Assembly: GCF_009709675.1 (NCBI RefSeq)
Contig: NZ_WMLB01000042.1
Coordinates: 62,001-126,000, forward strand
Direction of reading: 5' to 3'
DNA: 64,000 bases
Source: Agromyces bracchium
GTDB taxonomy: Bacteria; Actinomycetota; Actinomycetes; Actinomycetales; Microbacteriaceae
The position numbers and the translations under genes were made by a program. The notes under the pieces are model-generated. The model had not been told where the DNA came from. It saw nothing but the letters and a program-made list of their open reading frames with translations, and made no database searches. Positions 33,548 through 41,787 of the stretch are shown here, one piece after another (within the stretch, counting starts at the first letter, position 1; each line of letters starts with the position of its first letter).

Positions 33548-33913
33548 ATGGATGCCGCAGCCGCCGACGAACGGCTCGACCGCGCCTTCATGGCGCTGGC
33601 CGACCCGGTGCGCCGCAGCATCCTCGCCCGGCTCAGCCGTGGGCCGGCGACCGTGACCGAACTCGCCGAACCGTTCGACATCACCACGCAGGCGGTGTCG
33701 AAGCACATCCAGGTCCTCGAGTCCGCGGGGCTCGTCACCCGGAGCCGCGACGCGCAGCGTCGCCCCGTGCACCTCGACGCGGCCGCGCTCGAGACGCTCA
33801 CCGAGTGGATCGACCGCTACCGCCTCATCCACGAGCAGCGCTTCCGTCGACTCGACGCGCTGCTCGCCTCCGCCGACGGCGGCGACGCCGCGGCATCCGC
33901 CGAACAGGACTGA
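33548..33913 (+). CDS. ArsR family transcriptional regulator
   Basis: A 121-aa winged-helix repressor: FMALADPVRRSILARLSRGPATVTELAEPFDITTQAVSKHIQVLESAGLVTRSRDAQRR covers the helix-turn-helix and wing. No metal-binding cysteines of the ArsR/SmtB type are present, so it belongs to the PadR-like ArsR subgroup that accompanies SRPBCC genes. It leads an operon with the next two genes, 4 bp and 48 bp apart. Confidence 0.9.
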   Translation: MDAAAADERLDRAFMALADPVRRSILARLSRGPATVTELAEPFDITTQAVSKHIQVLESAGLVTRSRDAQRRPVHLDAAALETLTEWIDRYRLIHEQRFRRLDALLASADGGDAAASAEQD

Positions 33914-33917
33914 CACC

Positions 33918-34403
33918 ATGACCACCGAGACCACCAACCCGGTCACCATCGAGGCCCCCGAGGGCCTGCCCTACGTCGATATCGAGCGCGTCTTCGACGC
34001 GCCCGTCGCGGCCGTCTTCGACGCCCACCGCGACCCCGAGAAGGTCAGGCAGTGGCTCGGCCCGAACGGCTACGACATGCAGATCGAGCGCTGGGACTTC
34101 CGGCCGCAGGGCGGCTACCGCTACGTGCACGTCGACCCCGACGGCGGCCGCTGGGCCTTCAACGGCACCTTCCACTCGGTCCGCGAGAACGAGTTCGCCG
34201 TGCAGACCTTCGAGTTCGAAGGCGCGCCCGACGTCGTCAGCATCGAGTCGATGACCTTCGAAGACCTGGGCGACGGCCGCACGCGCCTGCGCGGCCACTC
34301 GGTCTACCCCACCCTCGAGGCGCGCGACGCCATGGTCGAGCACGGCATGGCGAAGGGCGTCACCGAGGGCTACGAGCGGCTCGACGCGCTGCTGGCCGGC
34401 TGA
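33918..34403 (+). CDS. SRPBCC (AHSA1-like) domain protein
   Basis: A 161-aa START-like protein of the activator of Hsp90 ATPase homologue 1 family: YVDIERVFDAPVAAVFDAHRDPEKVRQWLGPNGYDM, FRPQGGYRYVHVDPDG and MVEHGMAKGVTEGYERLDALLA. Members bind hydrophobic ligands in a deep cavity. It almost always follows an ArsR gene as here, and the role is unknown. It starts 4 bp after the ArsR stop. Confidence 0.88.
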   Translation: MTTETTNPVTIEAPEGLPYVDIERVFDAPVAAVFDAHRDPEKVRQWLGPNGYDMQIERWDFRPQGGYRYVHVDPDGGRWAFNGTFHSVRENEFAVQTFEFEGAPDVVSIESMTFEDLGDGRTRLRGHSVYPTLEARDAMVEHGMAKGVTEGYERLDALLAG

Positions 34404-34451
34404 GCCGCGGCATCCGTCGACCGACTCGAACCCATCGAGAGGAGCGAGACC

Positions 34452-34907
34452 ATGGACTGGACCCTCGAGGTCGTCGTCGTCCCCGTCGCCGACATCGATC
34501 GCGCGATCGAGTTCTACCGAGACAAGGTCGGCTTCGCGCTCGACCACGACACGCACGCCGGCGAGCACCGGTTCGCGCAGCTCACGCCGACCGGCTCCGG
34601 CTGCTCGATCGTGATCGGCACGCTGCCGGCGCAGAACGAGATGGCGCCGGGCTCGCTGAAGGGCGTGCAGCTCGTCGTCGCCGACGCCGAGGCGGCGCGC
34701 GCCGAACTCGTCGCGCGGGGCGTCGACGCCGGCCCCGTGCAGGTCATCGACCCGCGCGACGGCGGCACCTTCTTCGGATTCGCCGACCCCGACGGCAACA
34801 CCTGGGCCGTGCAGCAGATCCGGGCGCGCGGCGAGCGACCGCTCATCCCGGTCGAGGCGCGCGGCCGCTTCGGCGACGAGCAGGGCGCCGACGGCCCGAC
34901 GGGATGA
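34452..34907 (+). CDS. VOC family glyoxalase-like protein
   Basis: A 151-aa vicinal oxygen chelate protein: VVVVPVADIDRAIEFYRDKVGFALDHD and FGFADPDGNTWAVQQI mark the two beta-alpha-beta modules. It resembles glyoxalase/dioxygenase subfamily proteins without assigned activity. A GAGAGGAG site precedes the ATG. Third gene of the ArsR operon. Confidence 0.86.
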   Translation: MDWTLEVVVVPVADIDRAIEFYRDKVGFALDHDTHAGEHRFAQLTPTGSGCSIVIGTLPAQNEMAPGSLKGVQLVVADAEAARAELVARGVDAGPVQVIDPRDGGTFFGFADPDGNTWAVQQIRARGERPLIPVEARGRFGDEQGADGPTG

Positions 34908-34989
34908 CGCGACCCACCCACGCGCGTGCAGGCCACCGGTCCGGAATCGGACCGCGACGGATCGGCGGCCGGCGCGCGAGCATTGAGGC

Positions 34990-35847
34990 ATGACCCGTCC
35001 CGATGTCCTCCGCTACGCCGCCTTCACGACCGACACCGACGGGGGCAACCCCGCCGGGATCGTGCTGGGCGCCGCCGGACTCGACGATGCCGCGATGCTC
35101 GCCGTCGCCGGCGAGGTCGGCTACGCCGAGACGGCGTTCGTGACCGGCGGCGACGGCGGGGTCCGCGCCATCCGGTACTTCTCGCCGGTCGCCGAGGTGC
35201 CCTTCTGCGGGCACGCGACCGTCGCGACGGCGGTCGCGATCGCCGAACGCGAGGGGCCGGGCCGCATCCGCTTCGCGACCCCCGTCGGCGAGGTGGCCAT
35301 GGAGACCGCCGAGGTCGACGGGCGCCTCGTCGCCTCGTTCACGAGCGTCGAACCCCGGGTCGAGCCCATGCCGGCGGAGATCCTCGGCGAGCTGCTCGAC
35401 CTCGTCGGGCTCGACGCCGACGTGCTCGACGAACGACACCCGCCCCGCATCGCGTTCGCCGGCAACCGGCACCCGATCCTGGTGGTCGCGGACGCCTCGG
35501 CGTTCGACGACTTCACGTTCGACCCGTCGCGCGCTCGCGCGCTGATGGACGAGCACGGCTGGCCGGCCACGATCACCGTGCTGCACCGGCTCGCCGACGC
35601 CGCCGACGGCGGCCTCCGCTTCGAGGCCCGCAACATCTTCCCCGTCGGCGCGATCGTCGAGGATCCCGCGACGGGGGCGGCTGCGGCGGCGGTCGGCGGC
35701 TACCTGCGCGAACTCGGCGCCGTCGCCCCGCCGGCGCGCGTCGTGATCTCGCAGGGCCGCCATGTCGGGCGCCCGAGCGAGCTCGTCGTCGACGTCCCGG
35801 CGGCCGGCGGCATCGTCGTGAGCGGGCCGGCCGTGCCGATCGCCTGA
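34990..35847 (+). CDS. PhzF family isomerase
   Basis: A 285-aa protein with the diaminopimelate-epimerase-like two-lobed fold of PhzF: FTTDTDGGNPAGIVLGA (with the family NPAGV-like motif), then VGYAETAFVT with the catalytic glutamate position, SPVAEVPFCGHATVATA and DPATGAAAAAVGGYL. Most members outside phenazine clusters have unknown substrates, and no phenazine genes are nearby. A 7-bp hairpin (35849-35864) follows the stop. Confidence 0.88.
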   Translation: MTRPDVLRYAAFTTDTDGGNPAGIVLGAAGLDDAAMLAVAGEVGYAETAFVTGGDGGVRAIRYFSPVAEVPFCGHATVATAVAIAEREGPGRIRFATPVGEVAMETAEVDGRLVASFTSVEPRVEPMPAEILGELLDLVGLDADVLDERHPPRIAFAGNRHPILVVADASAFDDFTFDPSRARALMDEHGWPATITVLHRLADAADGGLRFEARNIFPVGAIVEDPATGAAAAAVGGYLRELGAVAPPARVVISQGRHVGRPSELVVDVPAAGGIVVSGPAVPIA

Positions 35848-35848
35848 C

Positions 35849-35864
35849 GCCGCGGTCCCGCGGC
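35849..35864 (+). terminator. Short hairpin after the PhzF gene
   Basis: GCCGCGG and CCGCGGC with a 2-nt loop, 1 bp past the stop codon. Weak on its own. Confidence 0.3.
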
Positions 35865-35912
35865 CCCGCGGCTAGGCTCGGTCGGGGACATCCGTCGAGG
35901 AGGAGCACACTC

Positions 35913-36902
35913 ATGCAGACCCGAACCCTCGGCCGCACCGGCCGCACCGTCTCGGTCATCGGACTCGGCACCTGGCAGCTCGGCGCCGACTGGGGCGAGG
36001 TCGACGAGGCCGACGCGCTCGCGGTGCTCGATGCGTCGCACGAGGCCGGCGTCACGGTCTTCGACACGGCCGACGTGTACGGCGACGGCCGCTCCGAGAC
36101 GCTCATCGGGCGCTGGCTCGCGGCGAATCCGGGCGCCGGCGTGACCGTCGCGACGAAGATGGGGCGGCGGATGCCCCAGGAGCACGAGAACTACGTCCTC
36201 GACCACTTCCGCGCCTGGACCGACCGGTCGCGCCGCAACCTCGGCGTCGAGACGCTCGACCTCGTCCAGCTGCACTGCCCGCCGACCTCCGTCTACTCCG
36301 ACGACGCCGTGTACGACGCGCTCGACACCCTCGTCGCCGAGGGCGCGATCGCCGCCTACGGGGTCAGCGTCGAGAAGGTCGACGAGGCGCTCGCCGCGAT
36401 CGCGCGGCCGAACGTGGCCACCGTCCAGATCATCCTCAACGCCTTCCGGCTGAAGCCGGTCGAGGAGGTGCTGCCCGTCGCGCGGCAGTACGGCGTCGGC
36501 ATCATCGCGCGCGTGCCGCTGGCGAGCGGTCTGCTCTCCGGCCGCTACACGCTCGACACCGAGTTCGCCGCGAACGACCACCGCTCGTACAACCGGCACG
36601 GCGAGTCGTTCGACGTCGGCGAGACGTTCTCGGGCGTCGACTACGCGACCGGCGTGCGCGCGGCATCCGAGTTCTCAGCGCTCGCGCGCGAGGCGGCGCC
36701 GGATGCCACGCCCGCGCAGGTCGCGCTCGCGTGGGTCGCCCGGCAGGACGGCGTCTCGACCGTGATCCCCGGGGCCCGCAACCCCGAGCAGGCGCGGGCG
36801 AACGCGGCCGCGGGCTCGCTCGAGCTCCCGGACTCGTTCGACGCGGCCGTCCGCGACCTGTACGACCGCGACATCCGCGCCTCGGTGCACCACCGTTGGT
36901 GA
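35913..36902 (+). CDS. Aldo/keto reductase
   Basis: A 329-aa NADPH-dependent oxidoreductase of the AKR superfamily. FDTADVYGDGRSETLIGRWL contains the catalytic Asp and Tyr, VATKMGRRMP the Lys, and QLHCPP the His position. The C-terminal VIPGARNPEQARANAAA is the cofactor loop. The substrate is unknown. GAGGAGGAG precedes the ATG, and TAGGCT about 40 bp upstream is a possible -10 box. Confidence 0.9.
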   Translation: MQTRTLGRTGRTVSVIGLGTWQLGADWGEVDEADALAVLDASHEAGVTVFDTADVYGDGRSETLIGRWLAANPGAGVTVATKMGRRMPQEHENYVLDHFRAWTDRSRRNLGVETLDLVQLHCPPTSVYSDDAVYDALDTLVAEGAIAAYGVSVEKVDEALAAIARPNVATVQIILNAFRLKPVEEVLPVARQYGVGIIARVPLASGLLSGRYTLDTEFAANDHRSYNRHGESFDVGETFSGVDYATGVRAASEFSALAREAAPDATPAQVALAWVARQDGVSTVIPGARNPEQARANAAAGSLELPDSFDAAVRDLYDRDIRASVHHRW

Positions 36903-36909
36903 CCGGGCG

Positions 36910-36948
36910 GAACCCCCGGGACGGATCGACGTCGTTCCCCTCGGGTTC
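36910..36948 (+). terminator. Hairpin after the aldo/keto reductase gene
   Basis: GAACCC (36910-36915) pairs with GGGTTC (36943-36948), with an inner GGGA/TCCC. Imperfect but placed 8 bp after the stop. Confidence 0.35.
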
Positions 36949-36981
36949 CCCCGCCGCCGCCTCTCCGGCGGGCGGTGACGC

Positions 36982-37902
36982 GTGATCGACATCCTCACCG
37001 GGTTCGCGGTCATCGCGCTCGCCGTGTTCGTCGGCTGGCTCGCCGGTCGCACCGGCGTGCTCGGACCGAACGCGCGCCCGGTGCTCGCGCGCCTCAACTT
37101 CAGCGTGCTCTCGCCGTTCCTGCTGTTCTCGGTGCTCTCGACCGCCGACGTGCGCGCGCTGTTCTCGGCGCTGCTCCCGGTCTCGGCGATCGCCGCGGTC
37201 TCGGTGATGATCGTGTTCTCGGCCGTCTCGCTGCTGCTGCTCCGGCGGGGCGTCGCGCGCACCACGATCGGGGCGCTCGCCAGCGGGTACGTCAACGGCA
37301 ACAACATCGGCATCCCGATCGCGCTGTACCTGCTCGGCAATGCGGCGTACTCGGCGCCCATCGTGCTGCTGCAGCTGCTGCTCTTCGCGCCGATCGCGCT
37401 CGCGGTGCTCGGCGCGACCGTCCAGGGCCGGACCTCGGTCGGCGGCATCCTGCGCTCGACGTTCACGAACCCGATCATCATCGGCTCGCTCCTCGGCGTC
37501 GCGGTGTCGGTCTCGGGGCTCGAGCTGCCCCCGATCGTGCAGGACCCGATCCACCTCATCGGGCAGGCGGCCGTGCCGCTCATGTTGATCGCGTACGGGC
37601 TGTCGCTGCACGGCACGCGGCTGCTCGAGCCGGGCACGGGCCTGCGCGACGTCGTGATCGCGGCGACGCTGAAGCTCGCCGCGATGCCCGCGATCGCGTG
37701 GGCCGTGGGCGGGTTCGTCTTCGGGCTGGACGGGATCGACCTCTACGCGGTCACGGTGCTCGCGGCGTTGCCGACCGCACAGAACGTGTTCAACTTCGCA
37801 CAGCGGTACGAGACCGCCGAGGTCGTGGCGCGCGACACGGTGTTCGTCACGACCGTGGGTTCGGTGCCCGTGCTCCTGCTCGTGTCGGTGCTGCTGGGGT
37901 AG
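36982..37902 (+). CDS. AEC family transporter
   Basis: A 306-aa membrane protein of the auxin efflux carrier family with about ten helices in two inverted halves. GYVNGNNIGIPIALYLLG is the conserved unwound region in the first half, and LPTAQNVFNFAQRY that of the second. Bacterial members move small carboxylates such as malate; the substrate here is not known. The start is a GTG with GGCGGTGACGC before it, not a strong ribosome site. Confidence 0.87.
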   Translation: MIDILTGFAVIALAVFVGWLAGRTGVLGPNARPVLARLNFSVLSPFLLFSVLSTADVRALFSALLPVSAIAAVSVMIVFSAVSLLLLRRGVARTTIGALASGYVNGNNIGIPIALYLLGNAAYSAPIVLLQLLLFAPIALAVLGATVQGRTSVGGILRSTFTNPIIIGSLLGVAVSVSGLELPPIVQDPIHLIGQAAVPLMLIAYGLSLHGTRLLEPGTGLRDVVIAATLKLAAMPAIAWAVGGFVFGLDGIDLYAVTVLAALPTAQNVFNFAQRYETAEVVARDTVFVTTVGSVPVLLLVSVLLG

Positions 37903-37914
37903 GAGGGGGCCGCG

Positions 37915-37942
37915 GCGGCGCGGCAGGGCGAAAGTGCGCCGC
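37915..37942 (+). terminator. Possible terminator of the AEC gene
   Basis: GCGGCGC and GCGCCGC form a 7-bp stem with a 14-nt loop 12 bp past the stop. Confidence 0.3.
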
Positions 37943-38070
37943 GGTACGCGTCACCGCGTCGTCGGCGTGGATCGGCGGACAGCGGCATCCGCCCCCGGTA
38001 TCGCGGTGACAGTCGCACGCGGCAGGATGGTGCAACGCACCGCTGCCGCACCCGAGGCGAGGAGACCCGA

Positions 38071-38829
38071 ATGCCCTTCCTGCGCGAGGACGGCGCGCCC
38101 CTCGACGAGCTGCCGCTCGCCCAACGCCCGGGCGACGGCTACCGCTTCGCGCTGCGTGCCCCGATCGTCTACGACGACGAGTCGACCGGTCGACGCTACC
38201 GGGCGCCGGCGGCGGGGGAGGCGCCGCCGCCCGTCGGCATCACCGACCTCGCATCGGTGCCGACGTCGCTCTGGGGGCTCATCGCGAGTTACGGCCGGCA
38301 GTCGGCGCCCGCGATCCTGCACGATGCGCAGTCGATCGCCGCGGCCGCGCTCGACGATCGCGAGACCGCGCTCGCGCAGCGCCGCGAGGACGACGACGTG
38401 TTCCACCGCGCGCTCCGCGAACAGGGCGTGCCGGTCCTCCGCGCCCGGCTCATGTGGGCGTGGGTCTCGGCCGACCGCGAGCGCACGTACGCCGGATGGC
38501 GCGGCTGGCTGCTGCTCGCCCAGGTCGCGCTCGGCGTCGCGGCGGTCGTGGCCGCGATCGTGCTCGCCGTCCTCGCGCATCCGATCTGGCTCCTCCTCGC
38601 GGTCGTGCCCGCGCTCGCCGCGCTCGTGTGGGGCGGGCTCGCCCGGCTGGTGATCGCGCTCACGTATCCGCTGGCGCTCCTCGGTCCGGTGCTGCTCGTG
38701 CAACTGCTTGCCGTGGGGGTGTTCCGGGCCGTCGAAGCGATCGTCGAGCTCGTCGCGGGCGGCGATGTGCGGTCGGTGGTGCGGCCGACCGTCCGGCCTC
38801 CGAGCGCCGATCGCCCGCGGATGCACTGA
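38071..38829 (+). CDS. DUF1353 protein with membrane region
   Basis: A 252-aa protein. Residues about 50-100 match DUF1353 (GITDLASVPTSLWGLIASYGRQSAPAILHDAQ). The second half has three or four hydrophobic helices (LLLAQVALGVAAVVAAIVLAVLA and following). DUF1353 occurs in phage and bacterial proteins and may be a hydrolase-like domain; the activity is unknown. GAGGAGACCC precedes the ATG. It is a single gene. Confidence 0.75.
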   Translation: MPFLREDGAPLDELPLAQRPGDGYRFALRAPIVYDDESTGRRYRAPAAGEAPPPVGITDLASVPTSLWGLIASYGRQSAPAILHDAQSIAAAALDDRETALAQRREDDDVFHRALREQGVPVLRARLMWAWVSADRERTYAGWRGWLLLAQVALGVAAVVAAIVLAVLAHPIWLLLAVVPALAALVWGGLARLVIALTYPLALLGPVLLVQLLAVGVFRAVEAIVELVAGGDVRSVVRPTVRPPSADRPRMH

Positions 38830-38902
38830 GCCCCGTCGTCCATATCCCTCAGTCGACGTGGTCGATGCGCGCGGCTCGCCCGTTGCAGGATTCCGTCGGC
38901 GC

Positions 38903-38931
38903 TTGACAACCGGTTGCCAATCCCGCATCAT
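38903..38931 (+). promoter_or_regulatory. Promoter and LacI-type operator of the glucuronide operon
   Basis: TTGACA (38903-38908), exactly 17 bp, CATCAT (38926-38931), then 6 nt to the uxaC ATG. The 18-bp site TTGACAACCGGTTGCCAA (38903-38920) is palindromic except for one pair and covers the -35 box. A CCGG centre within an inverted repeat is typical of LacI-family operators; the cognate regulator is probably the lacI gene at the operon end. Confidence 0.8.
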
Positions 38932-38937
38932 GGTGTC

Positions 38938-40341
38938 ATGCCGACGACGACATCACTCGACCAGGACCGACTGTTCCCGGCCGAGCCGCGCACCCGGGAG
39001 CTCGCCCGCGAGCTGTACGCCGGCGTCGCCGAGGCGCCGATCATCTCGCCGCACGGGCACGTCGATCCGACGCTGCTGGCGACGGATCGCCCCTTCGCCG
39101 ACCCGACCGACCTGCTCATCACGCACGACCACTACGTGACGCGGCTGCTCGTGGCATCCGGTTGCCAGTTCGACGAACTGGGCCTCGACCCGAGTCGACC
39201 GGCCGATGCGCGCGCCGTCTGGCGACGACTCGCCGAGCACTGGCACCGCTTCGCGGGCACCGCGTCGGCGTACTGGATCCGCCACGAGCTCGCCGAGCTG
39301 TTCGGCATCGACGAGGAGCTCGCGCCGGCCAACGCCGACCGCACCTACGACCGCATCGCGGTGACGCTCGCCGAGCCCGCCTTCACGCCGCGCGAGCTGT
39401 TCCGACGGTTCCGGATCGACGTGCTCGCGACGACCGACGACCCGCTCGACGACCTCGCCGCCCACCGCACGCTGGCCGCCGACCCCGGCTTCCCCGGTCG
39501 AGTCCTGCCGACCTTCCGCCCGGACGCCTACCTCGACCCCGAGGCCGACGGGTTCGCCGGCCGCATCGAACGACTGCTCGCCGAGTCGGGGCGCTCGACC
39601 GACTTCGTCGGGTATCTCGCGGCCCTCGCCGGTCGCCGGGCACACTTCGTCGAGCACGGTGCCGTCTCGGCCGACCACGGCGTGCTCGAGCCGGTCGCGT
39701 TCGACCTCGACGCGGCCGAGGCGGAGCGGCTGTTCGCCGACGCCGTGGCCGGCCGGCTCGACTCCGCCGGCGCGCGCCGGTTCCGCGGCCACATGCTGTT
39801 CCAGATGGCGCGCATGAGCGTCGACGACGGCCTCGTCATGACCGTCCACCCCGGCGTCCGTCGCAACCACCACACCGAGACGTTCCGCGCCTACGGGCCC
39901 GACCGCGGTCACGACATCCCCGTTCGCACCGAGTACACCGAGAGCATCCGGCCGCTGCTCGAGCGGTTCGGCATGGAGCCCGGCTTCCACCTCGTGCTCT
40001 TCGCGATCGACGAGACGCTGTACTCGCGCGAACTGGCCCCTCTCGCCGGCTTCTATCCGAGCGTGTACGTCGGTGCGCCTTGGTGGTTCCTCGACGCGCC
40101 CGACGCGATCCTGCGCTACCGCAGTGCCGTCACCGAGACCGCCGGCTTCTACCGCACGAGCGGCTTCATCGACGACACGCGCGCCTTCCTCTCGATCCCC
40201 GCTCGTCACGACGCCAGTCGCCGGCTCGACGCGGCGTTCCTCGCGCGACTCGTCGCCGAGGGCCGCGTGAGCCTGCCGACGGCGCACCGGATCGCCGCCG
40301 ACCTCGTCGACGCGATCCCGCGGGAGGTGTTCAAGCTGTGA
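38938..40341 (+). CDS. uxaC: Glucuronate isomerase
   Basis: A 467-aa enzyme that converts D-glucuronate to D-fructuronate (and galacturonate to tagaturonate). SPHGHVDPTLLATDRPFADPTDLLITHDHYVTRLL carries the metal-binding HGH of the uronate isomerase amidohydrolase fold. TTDDPLDDLAAHR, FRPDAYLDP and MTVHPGVRRNHH are further family blocks. It is the first gene of the glucuronide operon and its stop overlaps the next start. The ATG was chosen because it lies 6 nt after the -10 box; there is no ribosome site, which fits a leaderless mRNA. Confidence 0.95.
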   Translation: MPTTTSLDQDRLFPAEPRTRELARELYAGVAEAPIISPHGHVDPTLLATDRPFADPTDLLITHDHYVTRLLVASGCQFDELGLDPSRPADARAVWRRLAEHWHRFAGTASAYWIRHELAELFGIDEELAPANADRTYDRIAVTLAEPAFTPRELFRRFRIDVLATTDDPLDDLAAHRTLAADPGFPGRVLPTFRPDAYLDPEADGFAGRIERLLAESGRSTDFVGYLAALAGRRAHFVEHGAVSADHGVLEPVAFDLDAAEAERLFADAVAGRLDSAGARRFRGHMLFQMARMSVDDGLVMTVHPGVRRNHHTETFRAYGPDRGHDIPVRTEYTESIRPLLERFGMEPGFHLVLFAIDETLYSRELAPLAGFYPSVYVGAPWWFLDAPDAILRYRSAVTETAGFYRTSGFIDDTRAFLSIPARHDASRRLDAAFLARLVAEGRVSLPTAHRIAADLVDAIPREVFKL

Positions 40342-41744
40342 GCGCCGCAACTCCGCGGCTGAACCGCGGTGGCGCCGCCGCCCCGCCCGTTCGAGTCATC
40401 CACCTCGGCATCGGCCACTTCTTCCGCGCCCACCAGGCCTGGTACACGGCGCACGCCGCCGATGCCGAGCAGTGGGGGATCGCCGCGTTCACCGGCCGCA
40501 GCGCGGCGGTGGCCGAGGCGCTCGCCGAACAGGACGGCCTCTACACGCTCGTCGAGCGCGACGCCGACGGCGACCGGCTCGAGGTCGTGTCGAGCATCGC
40601 CGAGGCCCGTTCGGGCTCCGACCTCGCCCGGCTCGTCGAACTCGCCGCCGACCCGCGCGTCGCGGTCATCACGCTGACCGTCACCGAGAGCGGCTACCGG
40701 CTCCGCCCCGACGGAACGCCCGACCCCGACGACGTGGCGCTCGCCGCCGACCTCGTCGAGCTGCGTCGGGCGGATGCCGCGGCTCGTGCCCCGCAGACCG
40801 CGATCGGCCGCCTCCTCCTCGCACTCGACGCCCGCCGTCGCGCCGACGCCGGCCCGATCGCCGTCGTGTCGTGCGACAACATCCCGGGCAACGGCGCGTT
40901 CCTCCGTACGGGCACCGAGGCGCTCGCCGACCGGGTCGACGCCGCGCTGGCCGCCTGGATCCGCGGTCAGGCCTCGTTCGTCAGCACCTCGGTCGACCGG
41001 ATCACGCCTCATGTCACGGTCGACCCGGCCGAGCTCGAGGCCGCGGGCTGGGCCGACCTCGCCCCCGTCGTCACCGAGCCCTTCGCCGACTGGGTGCTCG
41101 AGGGCGACTTCCCGGCAGGGCGCCCGACGTGGGAGCATGCCGGAGCCCGCGTCGTCGACGACATCGAGCCGTGGGAGCACCGCAAGCTCTGGCTGTTGAA
41201 CGGCGCGCACAGCCTGCTCACGTTCGCCGGCCTCGTGCGCGGGCTCGAGACCGTCGCCGATGCGACGGCGGATGCCTCGTGCCGCGCGCTCGTCGAGGAC
41301 TTCTGGTCCGAGGCCGTCGCGGTCCTGCCCGCCGGCGTCGAGCACGAGGAGTACCGGGCGCGGCTGCTCGAGCGCTTCGCGAACCCTCGCATCGAGCACC
41401 GCCTCGCCCAGATCGCGGCGGAGTCGACGGTCAAGGTCCAGTTCCGGTTCGCCGCGGTCGCGGAGCGCACGCTCCTCGCCGGCCGCGTCCCGACCGCGAG
41501 CGCCCGCGCCGTCGCGGCCTGGATCGACTGGGTGCTCGCGCGGGCCGGTCGCCCGGAGGCCCCCGACGCGCGCGGCGACGAGGTCGCGCGCGCCGCGGCA
41601 TCCGTCGACCCCGTGGCCGCGCTCGTCGCGCTCGTCTCGGATCGCCTCGCGGCATCCGTATCGTTCCTCGACCTCGTCCGCGCCGCCGGCGCGAACGCAT
41701 CGGCAACCGACCTCGAGCCTGCGCAGTCCGCGCCGCTCGCCTGA
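40338..41744 (+). CDS. uxuB: Fructuronate reductase (mannitol dehydrogenase family)
   Basis: A 468-aa polyol dehydrogenase family enzyme that should reduce fructuronate to D-mannonate with NADH. HLGIGHFFRAHQAWYTAHA is the N-terminal nucleotide-binding region, ITLTVTESGYRL and VVSCDNIPGNGAFLRTG follow, and EHRKLWLLNGAHSLLTFAG holds the catalytic Lys. Family members also act on mannitol or tagaturonate, but the operon between uxaC and manD points to UxuB. The GTG start overlaps the uxaC stop by 4 bp (GTGA). Confidence 0.9.
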   Translation: MSAATPRLNRGGAAAPPVRVIHLGIGHFFRAHQAWYTAHAADAEQWGIAAFTGRSAAVAEALAEQDGLYTLVERDADGDRLEVVSSIAEARSGSDLARLVELAADPRVAVITLTVTESGYRLRPDGTPDPDDVALAADLVELRRADAAARAPQTAIGRLLLALDARRRADAGPIAVVSCDNIPGNGAFLRTGTEALADRVDAALAAWIRGQASFVSTSVDRITPHVTVDPAELEAAGWADLAPVVTEPFADWVLEGDFPAGRPTWEHAGARVVDDIEPWEHRKLWLLNGAHSLLTFAGLVRGLETVADATADASCRALVEDFWSEAVAVLPAGVEHEEYRARLLERFANPRIEHRLAQIAAESTVKVQFRFAAVAERTLLAGRVPTASARAVAAWIDWVLARAGRPEAPDARGDEVARAAASVDPVAALVALVSDRLAASVSFLDLVRAAGANASATDLEPAQSAPLA

Positions 41745-41787
41745 ACCCCCGACCGCGCACTGACGCGCAGAAAGCAGGACCCCTCAG

